Source of the DNA: Nereocystis luetkeana
Taxonomy: Eukaryota; Sar; Phaeophyceae; Laminariales; Laminariaceae
Length of the DNA stretch: 64,000 nt
Direction: 5' to 3'
NCBI GenBank assembly: GCA_031213475.1
Contig: JARUPZ010000010.1
Span: 9,843,917-9,907,916, forward strand
In this document: in pieces, positions 46,576 to 58,189 of the stretch
Numbering within the stretch: the first letter of the stretch is position 1
Layout of the letters: each line of letters begins with the position of its first letter
The notes under the pieces: model-generated
Told to the model about the DNA's origin: nothing
Databases searched by the model: none
What the model saw: the letters and a program-made list of their open reading frames with translations, nothing else
Made by a program: the position numbers and the translations under genes

Positions 46576-47929
46576 CGGGAGAATTGATACGGGTGAGCTA
46601 AATGCGGGGGGATTACTGCGGGCGAACTAAATTCGAGAAAACTGAATGCGGGATGGTAGCTGTAACTCGTCCTCTCGAGTTTTTTTTTGTGGCGACGAAG
46701 AACTCGATCTCACCCACCCTTAATGTTGGGTAAGAGATATACTTCGAACGAGAATCAAATTCAACACGATATCGATACTCGAAAAGTGATGCCTATACGG
46801 TATGGGTGGACGTAGAATGTGTTTGAAGTAAAGATGGATGCCGCCAACGATAGTCGACTTAGATACGATGTCGACACACGAAAACAAAAATGCGGATGTC
46901 GACAGTCGAGATACGTCGATACTCGTGTTTTGGTCTCATATATATCAACATAAAATGTATACGGGGATATAAATGCCAGCGCGGGGAGGGGGGCAGAAAA
47001 ACGCCGTCGACATTTCGTTTCTTCGATACATGTTGAAAAAAATATCAAAAATTTCGAGATGGCATCCAAGGTATCGAGAGTTGACTACTTCCATATATAC
47101 ATTCGAGTACATAATGTTGGGTACGATATCCGACACTAGTCGGAGGTTCCTGACTCCCCCAGGTTTTTGTTGTTTCCGTTGGTTGGAGGTTGGGCTGTTC
47201 GCCGTTTGCGACGCGAGGCAAGATAGAGAGACTTCCTGAGTACCAGGCGGCAAATGCCTCCCCTCCCCCCCCCCCCCCCCTCCCCCCCCTCCCCTCTCCC
47301 CATCTGAGTTCACGATGGTTATTGATTGTCAGCGGTGTCTTGAGAAAGTCGGAAGGAGAAGCAATGACACGATTAGCAGTCGCCGGCGCGGGCATACGGG
47401 GGTCGTGTAAAACTTTTCTTTTTCCGTGTCGAGCCGTTTTTTTCTTCGTTCTTTTCCTTTGTTTTTGTGGGAATACGTACACCTGCCCGTCGTGTCGCCA
47501 GTCTGCTTCGAGTCTGCGGGTGTGTGTGTGTGTTTTTCTCTTGTCGCTGTTGTGCGTGTTTTTTTTGTACGTATGAATACTACTGTAGTAGTACCGGTAT
47601 ACTCAGGATGTTTTCATGTTCTTCCCCTTCCTTTTCAGTCGATTTAGGTATCCGTGTTTGTCGTTGATGCAACACAGCGGTATAATCGTTGGCGGTGTTC
47701 GGTCCGGGGTCAAAGATGCCCTTTCTTGATGAGGCCGGCTTTTATTGGCGCGCCAAGGCCTCTCTGTTGGCCTCGACTATTCAGTTTTGAGTGTAGGGAG
47801 TCGGCCAGTCAAAGGGTCAGTCAAAAGGCGGTCCCCTATAGCATCTTTCGTTTGGGGATGGATAGGTGGTGGTGGTAGTGGTAGTGGTTGGTGTTATTTT
47901 TCAGGGCTTTGCTCTACACGGACCGTGAA
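46576..47929. other. No gene supported
   Basis: AAATGCGGGRRAAYTRATRCGGG words repeat at 46570-46650; ATACTCG/GATATCGATACTCG words at 46740-47090; C22-like tract at 47262-47300. Confidence 0.45.
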
Positions 47930-48068
47930 GTAGTTTGAAATATCATGGGTCGGGTCGGACCGGGTCAGGAGGATTTAAAATCTCACGGGTCGGGTCGGCT
48001 CACCCCTACCCTTACCCGACCCGACCTGACCCCGAGAAGTTCGATCCGACCCGTGAAACAACCCTGCT
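47930..48068 (+). repeat. R3 copy 3
   Basis: GGGTCGGGTCGGACCGGGTC, then TTTAAAATCTCACGGG and the mirrored CCCGACCCGACCTGACCC. Confidence 0.7.
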
Positions 48069-48134
48069 ATTTTTTTTGGTGTTATTTATGGTGCCGATAG
48101 CGGTTCGCGAATGGGTGGGCAAGCGGGGGTCGGC

Positions 48135-48350
48135 AGGGAGGGGGGGGGGGTACTCGATAGGAGAGATGTACTCGATCTCATGCATGGCCGTAACTTGCAT
48201 CCCTACAATTCCGGGACAGAGCATGCTGGGTTTTCACCTACCAGGCAGACATTGCTTGCACCAAGCGCGAAGCGCTGTGAGTTGTCCGGCGGGTCGCATG
48301 AAAGGTGAGATGCATCCTAGTTGGGGGGGTGGGGGGGGGGGTGCTTATTT
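48135..48350 (-). repeat. R2 copy 5, partial
   Basis: G12 run, TACTCGATAGGAGAGATGTA and body to GAGATGCATCCTAG, then again a G-rich run. Confidence 0.65.
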
Positions 48351-48514
48351 TTGTGGGCGCTGTTTCATCCGAAGTGCCCCCGTTGTTGTTGTGCCTGACA
48401 TCGGGCACACCACAACAATGTCAACAAGTATGATAATATTTGTAGTATACCATGCCGGTATTTTATAGGATGACCAAAATACACAAAGTTTTATATTCAT
48501 CTATAGGTAACTAA

Positions 48515-48700
48515 GTGATGGTCTGCGGTGCCGCCGCGAAGTGGACTCAATTCGACGAGTTTGTTCTTGTTTTGGCGCTCGAGAAATCGACGACAGCGCG
48601 ATGGCTGTTGTGTTTGCGTACGGACAGAGGTCGTGTTCTTAGGGACTGCCCGTCTGACCGGTCACAACGCTTTTACGAACACTGTAACTTGATCCGATAA
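48515..48700 (+). CDS. Possible short open frame
   Basis: 61 codons, MMVCGAAAKWTQFDEFVLVL followed by a basic tail. It lies in the 0.2 kb before MITE copy 15. There is no splice or homology support. Confidence 0.12.
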   Translation: MMVCGAAAKWTQFDEFVLVLALEKSTTARWLLCLRTDRGRVLRDCPSDRSQRFYEHCNLIR

Positions 48701-48715
48701 ACTATCCACAGCCTA

Positions 48716-48820
48716 TTACGCGGGACCATAGTTAATAGGACCAAATATTGTTACTAGAAATGGTTAAATATATAGGTTTTTATGTATATCACAGGTCCTA
48801 TTAACTATGGTCCCCCGTAA
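48716..48820. mobile_element. MITE copy 15
   Basis: Full copy, near-perfect arms, TA flanks. Confidence 0.8.
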
Positions 48821-49134
48821 TAGTGGCAGGTGTAGGTCTGCAACGAAAACGATCAAAGTAGTATATATACCAGTCTCATCGAAAGTATTGAGGCACTTCT
48901 TCTCGATGGTTACAACCAATTTACAAAAGTACCTCAAGGAGGGCTTCGATCAGAATGGCATAAATCTATTGAGCACTAGGTAGCTCCTAAGGTGAGAAGC
49001 TCCATCAGTCCTAGGTACTATGTTGGCCAAACTGTGCAACCACTATCGCAAAACGCCTTCGTTAAGGGTATAGCACTCGCTGGTTATTCGCGTCTTCATA
49101 TTTCATCGTATATAGAACGCCTTCGATGGGCAAC

Positions 49135-49315
49135 AATGGGCTCTTCTTTTTTTTGTTCTCCTTCACATTTACTACTGTATCTTCGCCCTTATTTTAATCT
49201 CTCCCTCCTATTACTTGCCCTAACTCAGATCCGGGGTCGCATAGCAGGCTCTCCTCCCCCCTCCCTCGCCACTACGGCTCGTGCCTTCATTTCTATCGCG
49301 AGAAGGCGTCTAGAT
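49135..49315 (-). mobile_element. SINE-A copy 6, divergent body
   Basis: Contains AACTCAGATCCGGGGTCGCA, TAGCAGGCTCT and a GTGCCTTCATTTCTATCGCG segment, reverse complements of the SINE-A body, with many changes and no recognisable head. Confidence 0.5.
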
Positions 49316-49805
49316 AACAAAAGGTTTACGTCGAAACAATTGGCGAAAACAAAGGATTGTCTAATAATGGATACGCCTTAAGTTGAAAAGCCCCATCAGT
49401 CAGGAATAGTTGCCTTGCCAGGCAAAAAAGTGCCTGGTACGCGTATTCCACAAACCAAAAGACGAAGGCCTAAAAATAACTCGGGAAACCTCAAGCAAAA
49501 CAAACGAAACTATTCAGCATTGCCTCCCGCAAAATCCGACTCTAAACCTTCTCATCCCGCTTTCTGTCGTGGGTGGTTCGTTGCCTCCGTACGCAAAACC
49601 AAGCACCAAGTAAAAACCCATTTCAGATCCTGGAACCACGAGACCATGCGCAGGATGTCGGGGTGTGACAGCCTCGTCTGGATGCCTTTCTCGCACTTGA
49701 GGTGCACCCAATCCTGCCGGCAATAACGTTGCGCAGAGTGCTCTAGAATCGAAGCGTGTACCTATAACAGTCGCGTTGCGGTACACAGGACACTCGGGAA
49801 GCATG

Positions 49806-50095
49806 GGGGATGGGGGGGGGGGGGGGGTGTACTCGATAGGAGATATGTACTCGATCTCATGCATGGCCGTAGTCGTATGACCATGGAGACCCCGGGGGGC
49901 GATGTAAGGAAGGGGGGATAGGGCAGAGGGGAAGGGAAAGGGGGGAGGTAGGGGGGGGGAAGGCGGCAGGGGGTGGGCATGCATGGCCGTAGTCGTATGA
50001 CCATGGAGACCCCGGGGGGCGATGTAAGGAAGGGGGGATAGGGCAGAGGGGAAGAGAAAGGGGGGAGGTAGGGGGGGGAAGGCGGCAGGGGGTGG
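49806..50095 (-). repeat. R2 end fragments in a 121-bp tandem duplication
   Basis: A poly(G)-bounded R2 end is followed by a G-rich unit; the segment CATGCATGGCCGTAGTCGTA through GGCGGCAGGGGGTGGG occurs at about 49858-49978 and again at 49979-50097, almost identical. Confidence 0.7.
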
Positions 50096-50099
50096 GGGA

Positions 50100-51286
50100 A
50101 GTAGGACAACAAGGCGTGGGGGGTTAATAGGAGGCAGGAAGGCGGGGGGGGGAGGGGGTAGTAGGGTGGGAGAGCGGGGGGGGGGGGTGTTAGCGAAAGG
50201 CTTGTGCCCTTCCCGTGCAGTCGATTTTTATTCACAGACAGAGGTCGTGCCGCGTGTTTTTTGAGATTTTGCCGTCCCTCTACTTGAATCTAAATGCCCG
50301 GAGGGGTTTCCATCCGCTTCATTGACTGATTCCGCGAGGGCCAAGGACTTGTCTTTATTTATGGGCGCCCCTGGCTTGTAAACTATGTTCCATCATATTG
50401 AAGGTCGAAGGCCTACCCACATCTACTCGATGCTATGGCCTACCTCGCTCAACCCAGTAGTTGTTTTCTGAGCAAGATAGGCCGAGGACATCAGGGAGGG
50501 GGTGTGTCTTCTAAGCAATATCTTCAGTGATACCATGTCATACCCGCCTTTTCCGTTTTACCCTTTATGGCACAGATACTGCTACATGACAAAACACTAC
50601 AACTACTAAGGGTAGATCTTATCAAGAAGTGTTTCCCAGTTTTTTCAGTATTTTCCCGGAATTTCGGTATTTTCCTATAGTAAAAAACCAAGAAATACCG
50701 AAATTTCGGAAAATACCCCCAAAATACTAAAAAACAGTCGCCCTAATGGTGACGTAGAGTGTATATAATCTAGGGATCGAGCGCGAGGGGGAGTTGTGGT
50801 GCATTCGGTGCAAACCTCCGCGTCTCCTTGTCGGTATGTGTACCTGGTATGGTAGATGGTAGATACGTTGTGTGTCCTTCTGCGGTGGTGGGGCAATACA
50901 GCAAGCTGCATGACCGTTGGTAAGCAGCAATTATTTTCGGCGGATTGTTGGGCATCGATACACACTACAGTGCAAAACTATCGCCGCTAAGTTCACTGAT
51001 TTACGCGAGGCTCAGTCCGCACAGCTAGCAGTAGTGTGTACGACGACAACCACAAACAGCAGGAGGCAGTAACGTATTGAATTTCCAGGCACGTACGAGG
51101 TACTGTATCAGTGGTGTGTGTACGAGTATGCGCTCGCTTCTTTTCTCGCCCCCATTCAGCTTCTCTATTCTATGAACTTGCTTCGAAGATCAAAGTACTA
51201 CAGCTATTTGTTACTGCTGTTGTACAGCAGCACTGATTGCACTGTAGTATGTACGAGCACTGATTAATGGTGCTCCTCACGATAAA
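50100..51286. other. No gene seen
   Basis: G-rich to 50195, then mixed DNA. A loose palindrome, TTTCGGTATTTTC against GAAAATACC..., lies at 50650-50735. Confidence 0.45.
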
Positions 51287-51470
51287 ATGTCAACCAACAC
51301 GGCAGCAGCACAGTGTAACCTGGCCTCCAGCGTCCAGCCACGTCTCTATGAATATATTGCGTACCTGTACCATAACTATAATACGCACAGCAGTACAGTA
51401 GTAGTATCGTTGGCGTCGGTTTCAAAGCACATTTTGAAACAATCCGACCCCCGGCGCCCCACAGGCAGGA

Positions 51471-51660
51471 TAATGCCGCGCAACTATTGCCACTCCCAGA
51501 ATGCCCCGTCGGGTACGTCGTACCACATGCGCCTTGATCGCCACATCGATTCTAGACCAACCCGCAAGCAACGAATGGGACGGACATTTTGGAGTTGGCT
51601 GCCGGCCTGCCGTGCAGCGCTCAAGGAAGGTTGGCCTGGCACAGAGGACCAACAGAGGAG
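51471..51660 (+). CDS. Possible isolated exon
   Basis: A frame with NYCHSQNAPSGTSYHMRLDR and RKQRMGRTFWSWLPACRAAL ends at a strong donor GAG|GTAAGA. The peptide composition is protein-like, but I could not find a partner exon with matching phase and recognise no family. Confidence 0.25.
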
Positions 51661-51754
51661 GTAAGAGGTTATAGACTCCATGCGAGCTCCAGAAACCCGT
51701 TTTCGCGACTAGGCGACAAAGCGGCGGTCCTTGTTTTGCGTTTTCTTGTTTTAT

Positions 51755-51762
51755 AACAACAT

Positions 51763-51802
<40 letters not shown>
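51755..51802 (+). repeat. AAC microsatellite
   Basis: About 14 CAA/AAC units. Confidence 0.9.
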
Positions 51803-52522
51803 GTCTTGGACTGCAGCCAGTCACGACGACGCGAAACGTTATTCTTACTCTGACCAGGTACGTGGAGTGCTCTCGTTATCGTGCACCACTTCAGGCGCAG
51901 AAGAACGCAAGGGCAGTATACTGCTGAGCTGACTCTGCGCCTTGCAATGTGACCCTGTCGTGGGCCATCTCGTCAAACCCAGGGAGCATCGTTCGTGATG
52001 TTACCTACTGTAGTACTATCTGGTCACAACCCCTGGGGAGCATCGTTCGTAGTGTTACCTGGTACCGGTAGGTGCTGCTTGCTGCACAGAAGATACACTC
52101 GCACCCTCGTCGGGAATCTATAGACAGGGATACGCTGTGCAGTGGGAAGGTCGCTGGGGTATGCCAAGTCCTTGGGCCCTCGCGCACATCGTCATGCCAG
52201 CGCGGTCCGCAAGCGCCCACCCCGGATCCAAGAGATCCAGCCCAGCTGCCAGGGCCGTTTGTTTTTGTTCGTTTTTGCGCAACTTCCCCCCGGATAAGGC
52301 AGGTCTTTCGAAGGTGGTTGAAACCCCCCTCTACTGTGAGAAATCTCGCCGCATGTTGTACTACTGTTGTACCTCGAACATACAGCAGTAGAGTAGGCAG
52401 CTCGTTCTGCAAGACCCGAGCCGGACACAACAAGGACTGTGTTGAGAAGGCATCAGAGGGGGCTATAGTGATGCCCGGTCACGTTGCGTTGCCGATGATG
52501 TTGCACTACTGCGCGCATCGGC

Positions 52523-52801
52523 TTGAACATGCCTTCTGGACCCGGTCGTCTCGTGAAGCATTTCTTGGAACAGCAGGAGCAGCAGGTCAGGCTAGCGATA
52601 CACCTGGTACACCTGGTACAGCAGTACGCCGTTTATGAGTTGCAGAAATACCTCATGACACACTTACAACTGCCATCACAACCCTCCCCTGCTTGCGACT
52701 GGCGCAGGGCAATGCCGCCCGTGCTGGGACTCAATGTGAATAAACTCGGGCGGGAACTCGAGGCTCATGACGATGAAGAGCTTGAGGTGCGAAGCGTTTG
52801 A
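52523..52801 (+). CDS. Possible small gene or terminal exon
   Basis: The frame contains MPSGPGRLVKHFLEQQEQQV, VYELQKYLMTHLQL and PVLGLNVNKLGRELEAHDDE before TGA. The IHLVHLVQQ stretch comes from two CACCTGGTA words and an ACAGCAGTA word, which suggests that part is inserted DNA. It could follow the frame at 52440-52585 by splicing (GCAG|GTCAGG). No family is recognised. Confidence 0.25.
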   Translation: MNMPSGPGRLVKHFLEQQEQQVRLAIHLVHLVQQYAVYELQKYLMTHLQLPSQPSPACDWRRAMPPVLGLNVNKLGRELEAHDDEELEVRSV

Positions 52802-53649
52802 ATCAAAAGCGGCAGCAGTGTGCCATCTTTGCTCGTTGGTCATCAGGCACAAGTTGTTGTTGTTGTTGTTGTTGTTGTCGTTGCTGTTCTTATCGCCACA
52901 ATATGATGCAGTCCGAGGTCGCAGGATAGGCTCCGATAACTCTGTAGTGGAATAAATACTTGGGTAAAAATAGAATAAGTAAAATAAATGTACACATCCT
53001 GTACACATGATAACTGAAGCATATCTACACCTCAGACGAAAAATAAAAAGCGAGGTCCGCGCACCCGCGCACAGATCAGATACGTACATGCGGCACGCTG
53101 TACCAGGTACAAGGTACGAATCGCCACAGAAACCGACAAGGCCATATACTACCCAGAAAAAATAGACAGGATGAAAGTAACAACTCGATGTCGAAAACTC
53201 GAAACCAAAATCGGAAAAATCACAAATCCCAAAGGGAAGGGAGAGAACAAAAAGTTCAATTCAGGCAAGGAAGCAATAGAAAGCAAGAAATCAAGAAAGG
53301 AAACACACAAGAGAATGCGCAATTTTTCGCAGATTTCAGGCTCGCACGCTACGCGAGGGGTGTAGAACAGAGGTAATAACAAAACGACAAACATACGTAC
53401 TCTGCCTCTAGAATAAGAACACCAGGCAAGCTAAAAATAGACTAACAGAGAAAAAACAAAAAGGAAGACAAAGCAAACCAAAAAAGCAAAAGCAGATAGC
53501 AAAAAAGCCAAACGGAAGATACAAACAGAGACACAAAGAGATACAAACGGGAAAGAATGGAAGATGAAAAGAAGGGACAAAAACGGACAAAAACGGACAG
53601 GGGGGGGGAATAATTCGAAAGGCAGGAACTGGTGCCTACAGACGCGCAA
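52802..53649. other. A/G-rich low-complexity DNA
   Basis: GTT run at 52855-52880, then AAAC/AAAGG-rich DNA at 53160-53600 resembling the purine-rich tail of R1 in composition only. Confidence 0.5.
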
Positions 53650-54560
53650 AGTTGCCCGGGTGGCACTATGCTAGTTCCTCGGGTCCCAACGAAGGGAGCG
53701 CATCATGACGATGATGGCCATACCCAGGCTTCAGTCTGGTGGGCAGACCGCCTCCCCCCTCCCCATTCCCCCTCGTCCCCCTTTCGCCCCCCCCCTCTTC
53801 CCTGCCATTCTGCGTACGTGTGTCGGCGTCAACGGTTGTAGTCGTGGTTGCAGCCATCCTGTGCCATTCTGCCGATTCCTCTTTCTCATCCTTGTGACAT
53901 TTCCGCATGAAAACCTCCACCCCTTCCTCGACCCGTCGCAACCATCCGCCGGCTTTGTGCGCTGCCTCGCGCCACCCTTCGAGCTTGATGCCAAACTCCT
54001 TGAGGCCCTCCTCAAGGTACCTCATCCAGTCCCACTCCTGTCCTCTGGAGTAGCCCTTACCCCCGACCATCTCCCCGAATATCACCTTCGGCAGACGCGC
54101 CTCTCCCATGCATGTCACAAAGCCCGCAAACAATAGCCTACGTCTGCGTACCGTCGTCTCAACGCTCTCAGAGTTTGTCCTGAGAAGGGCGCTAGCATAG
54201 GATAGAATGTGGTATTCGCGCTTTCGTTTTCGTCAGCCGATGCATCGGAGAAGAATCTTGTGGTGGACCTCCCGTAGCCTACCGTAGTCAGTCTTGATCG
54301 GGCTCCAAGTAACACAACCATAGAGCAACGTTTCGATCACCTCGGCTCTCAGCATCCGCACCTTCAGGCGTAGACGCACACCTGGGCGGTCATAGACTTC
54401 CATCTTATGCCGCCCGAAGCACACCCATGCCCTCCGGAGTCGACGCGTTACCTCGACACTTCTACACAGCAGCAATATGTACGCTTTACGACACAGCGGC
54501 AGTATGTACGGTCTACAGCGCAATTCTCGTACTTTGTACGAGTACAAGGTTTCAGCCGCT
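53650..54560 (-). pseudogene. Second LINE reverse transcriptase C-terminal fragment
   Basis: On the - strand the 54233-54547 frame contains RRLRRAWVCFGRHKMEVYDR and LKVRMLRAEVIETLLYGCVT, closely matching the copy at 11.9-12.3 kb. It continues in another frame (54133-53666) with YLEEGLKEFGIKLEGWREAA, a C-terminal region conserved in this type of element. At least one frameshift and loss of the whole catalytic core make it a dead fragment. The Cys-His-like spacing FMRKCHKDEK is too weak to call a zinc finger. Confidence 0.7.
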
Positions 54561-55004
54561 TACGCGCCCGTCCGCTCACGAAGCGATCCCAAGATTTATG
54601 ACACACCAGTGATGAACGTGCTTGGTTTTGACTCGCTGTATATATGTACTGCAGTGTTGGAGATCGAGATCGATTTGCCGTTTCTGAATCGCGATTTTCC
54701 CGATCTTCCAGAGATGGAGATCGCTTTTCGTTTATTCCCAATTATTTCGATCTTTCGCTCCTAGCCCGGAAAACGCCTTAACCATGGTACAGGAAATCCC
54801 CGTTTTTCTCACACCAGCATCCAGAGCAGCGCACCAGATAACAGACCGCGCGTAGTTGTAATTGAAAGGAAATACCCATTTTGGGACAAATTTCGTTGAA
54901 AAAGCATGGGAATATGTTCGGATGCACGGTCTTACTGCTCGTCACCGACAACACGGCATACAGTACAAATCGGTCGAATTTTGCGAGGATAGAGAATCGA
55001 GATC

Positions 55005-55427
55005 GTGATAATCAAGATGGCCCCGTTTTGCAAAGATCGCCCAAAAGATCGAGATCGCCTTTTTTTGTCCGATCTTTTCAATAAATCGTTCGCCATCGAT
55101 TTCAGAGACGGTCTCCAACAGTGCCGTACTGAAATACTATTGCAGTACCAGGTATTCACTATTTTGAGACGGAAATCTAACCGTCTTAGACCTATGCCAA
55201 AGGAAACGCAAAGTTCCCACGAAAATCTGGAATTCCAGAGATACCCGTCCAAAAACAAACAGGTACAGCTAGCTTGCCATGAGCAGGATTCTTTAAACGG
55301 AAAGTTCCAAACTTTTGGAAAATCCCGAAAGAAACAATTTTGGGGCCGACTTTGGGCCAAGATCGGCTTCAGAAAAACTCGGGCGGATGTTTATTTCGAA
55401 GCGGCGAGATTCCGAGTCCTCGACTGA
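55005..55427 (+). CDS. Unrecognised 140-codon open frame
   Basis: The frame starts ATGATAATCAAGATGGCCCC and ends TCGACTGA. The product is basic, with segments such as DRPKDRDRLFLSDLFNKSFA and KSRKKQFWGRLWAKIGFRKT. It is not an obvious product of a simple repeat, and it contains a TACCAGGTA word. I recognise no domain and no splice context; it may be chance. Confidence 0.2.
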   Translation: MIIKMAPFCKDRPKDRDRLFLSDLFNKSFAIDFRDGLQQCRTEILLQYQVFTILRRKSNRLRPMPKETQSSHENLEFQRYPSKNKQVQLACHEQDSLNGKFQTFGKSRKKQFWGRLWAKIGFRKTRADVYFEAARFRVLD

Positions 55428-56317
55428 CATCGATCGACAAAACCAACGAATGGATCATGAAATCTGAACGGAGTGCGCTCGTTAGGGGCTCCGACCCACC
55501 CTAGGGTCACCGTGTTAACACCATGTCCGGTGAAATGTAGCGGGAACTGGCCAGGCATATGATAAAAAGGAATTGGCCGCTGGTGTGTACAAAACAGAAG
55601 ACGAAAATGCTCTATCCGTCTCGAATGGCAAAACATAGGGGTTTTTCAGGTTTGGGAGGATACCGTAAGACGCCGCCGGCAAGCTCTCGCCTCAAAGAGC
55701 ATGGATCCAACTGATATTTTCGAGTCCGTCATCTATACTCGTTGGCCTCGCCCGACACCGAGCGGGTTGGCCGTGGACTGAGTTTATGTCGAGATCGAGC
55801 GTCTATCTTCGCACGAGCTGATTTTTATCGGCGTGTTGACAATTTGCAACGAAAACAAACAATTTGCGCCCCGTGCAGCCGTTCGAAAAAAGAAGAAGAA
55901 AAAAAACAAACCTGTTTGCCCTTTTTTCCCACTGCGGCGGTACGAGGATTTTCTCAGCTGTTATTTGAAAGCCTTTTTTTAATATAAAACGTTGTGACTT
56001 CTCGTTTCCATTGGCGTAGGTCTAAACGCTGCTGTGGTGGTTTTTCAACGTCGCTGCTAGATTACGTGATAGTATATCAAAGAGGCATGCATCATTGCTC
56101 CAGGTTGCGCGGCGTCCGGTACGCGGTATTATAATATGTAGTGTTGTGCTGTGGGGGCGATGAGAGGGGACGAGGCCAGGAGCCTCATGGTCGTGTTGCA
56201 TCGTACGCAATGCTTGTCCACATCTCGCTACTGTAGTCGCAGAGCGTGTGTGGTCCATGCAGGAGTATTTTTGTTGTTCCAATTTTCAGTGCAGATCTTT
56301 TGAATATATACCAATTG
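55428..56317. other. No gene seen
   Basis: Mixed DNA with short frames only. Confidence 0.45.
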
Positions 56318-57092
56318 TAAGGCCGTTTCCTATGCGGTTCGATTTTTGAGCTTCAGATTTTGGCCCGATCACATTTTCAGGTGTGAAGTTGGCAAATCGA
56401 AACAGCCTTCCTATGCGGAAAAATCAGATTTATTTTGTGTAGAGATTTGAGCAAACGCCGAGACCAACTGGTGTTTTTGAGTTTGGCGCCGCGAAGAGAC
56501 GCACTGGGCGCGCTGCACTGCGCGTAGGACCCAAGCGTCCAAGCCAAGGCTGACCATCTCTGATCTGGTGGCGAAGAGATATGGCGAGTGCGCTAGAGCC
56601 ACCTGTCTTGGTATTTTGGGTTCAATGTTGTGACTGACTGCTGCTGCTGCTGTACAGCAGTGTACGTACAAGTACTCGTACGTATCCACGGAGAGGTGCG
56701 TGCCGAGTGCGCTTCTCTTGGTCTCTAGGCCCGAGCCCGCGCCAGGCGACTGACGTCTGGCCACGGAGGGTCGCGCCGCCACGGGCGCGAAGCGACGCCG
56801 CTATACAGCTGTGTCACCTTCCAACTAATCGATCGTTCTGCTGCTGTTTGCTGTCATGGATAACATCTTGAATTTAGAGAGCATGCCATTTTTCGATTTG
56901 AAAATCGGATGACCCAGGTCGTAGGATTTTGGGCCAAAATCCGACGACTTGGGTCATCGGATTCTCAAATCGAAAAATTTCCGGTCAGATTTTGCATATT
57001 TCGACTGCAATAGCAGGGTCATTCGTTTTTGAGATCGAAAAATACAAATCTGAAGCTCGAAATCGAACCGCATAGGAAACAGCCTAAGGCAA
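56318..57092. mobile_element. Terminal-inverted-repeat element, ~0.77 kb
   Basis: The left end AAGGCCGTTTCCTATGCGGT then TCGATTTTTGAGCTTCAGATTT is mirrored at 57047-57090 as AAATCTGAAGCTCGAAATCG and AACCGCATAGGAAACAGCCT. A second inner copy of the end lies at 56394-56432. A ~100-bp hairpin is at 56884-56990. Between 56440 and 56850 the DNA is GC-rich and unrelated. No transposase frame was found. Confidence 0.7.
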
Positions 57093-57559
57093 AACAACAA
57101 TGGCCGTGACCGCCGTCGCGAGCTACGTCGATAACCGCGGACTTTTTTTTTTGTTTTTGGAAAAATGCAACATTTTCGACCAAAATCACCCCTAAAATCC
57201 CGCAAATACCCCGAAATACCCCGAAGGGAGCGCTAATGACACCCTCACACACAGCTGATCACATATCAAGCCGTATAATACTGCTGCGCAGCGCAATGGC
57301 AACCGGCAGCTATATGTACGTACGTGCGTTGAACATACGATACGATACTTGCATACAAGGTTCCGCTTCGGGATGTGGGTAACTTGAAATCCTGGCGGCG
57401 TCGCAAGGCGGAAAGGGAGTCACAGGTATTACCCGTAGAGCTGCTATTGGCGGAATCGGGAGCAATCGGTTAGCGTATTGGTCGAAGGAAAGAGTGATAG
57501 TAGTCTGCAGGAACTGAGTACTACTCTTTCTGTGGTGGATACCACACTACTACAGTACA

Positions 57560-58125
57560 TGTACGCGGTACCATGGGTTGACTACTATACCGTCACTCCC
57601 TATACACCACTACCACTACTATATGTGGTACAGGTAGGGGCAGCATGCACTCTGCAAAATACTACCTGGTACACTACTTCTACTGCTACGACTACTACCT
57701 ATACTACTAAGTACTGCTGCTGACGAAACGCCCATACAATGTACAGACAACCTCGTGGTGAGCAGAGAGGTCAAATGACCACGCGGTACTATGGGTTGGG
57801 GCATGGCTGCTATAATGTTCCTATACTTCACCACCAGTAATACGTACAGTAGATGCAGTGCAGGTAGAAACAGCATGAGTGAATACTACACTACAATACC
57901 TGCTGCTACTACTGCTCCTGTCATACTAAAACTTACATACAACGGCGACGTAGCACGAAAATGGTACCATGAGTTGGGGGCATGACCACTATACTGACTG
58001 TTACTCTTGATGTACATCACTACTACTACTACTACTTCGCATACTTCTTCTTAGATGTTCTGTAGTAAAGGTAGAAGCAGCATGCACGCTACAAATTACC
58101 TGGTACTAGACCACTACGACTACTA
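57560..58125 (+). repeat. ~200-bp tandem repeat, three units
   Basis: GGTACCATGGGTTGACTACT, GGTACTATGGGTTGGGGCAT and GGTACCATGAGTTGGGGGCA begin units at about 57567, 57785 and 57962; each later has a CAGGTAGAARCAGCATG-type segment and TAC-rich runs. Confidence 0.7.
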
Positions 58126-58189
58126 TTAATAACGATTTTGTAAATGTACAGGCTACGTATTAGATGCGGTTGAGGGCATCTACTGCTAT

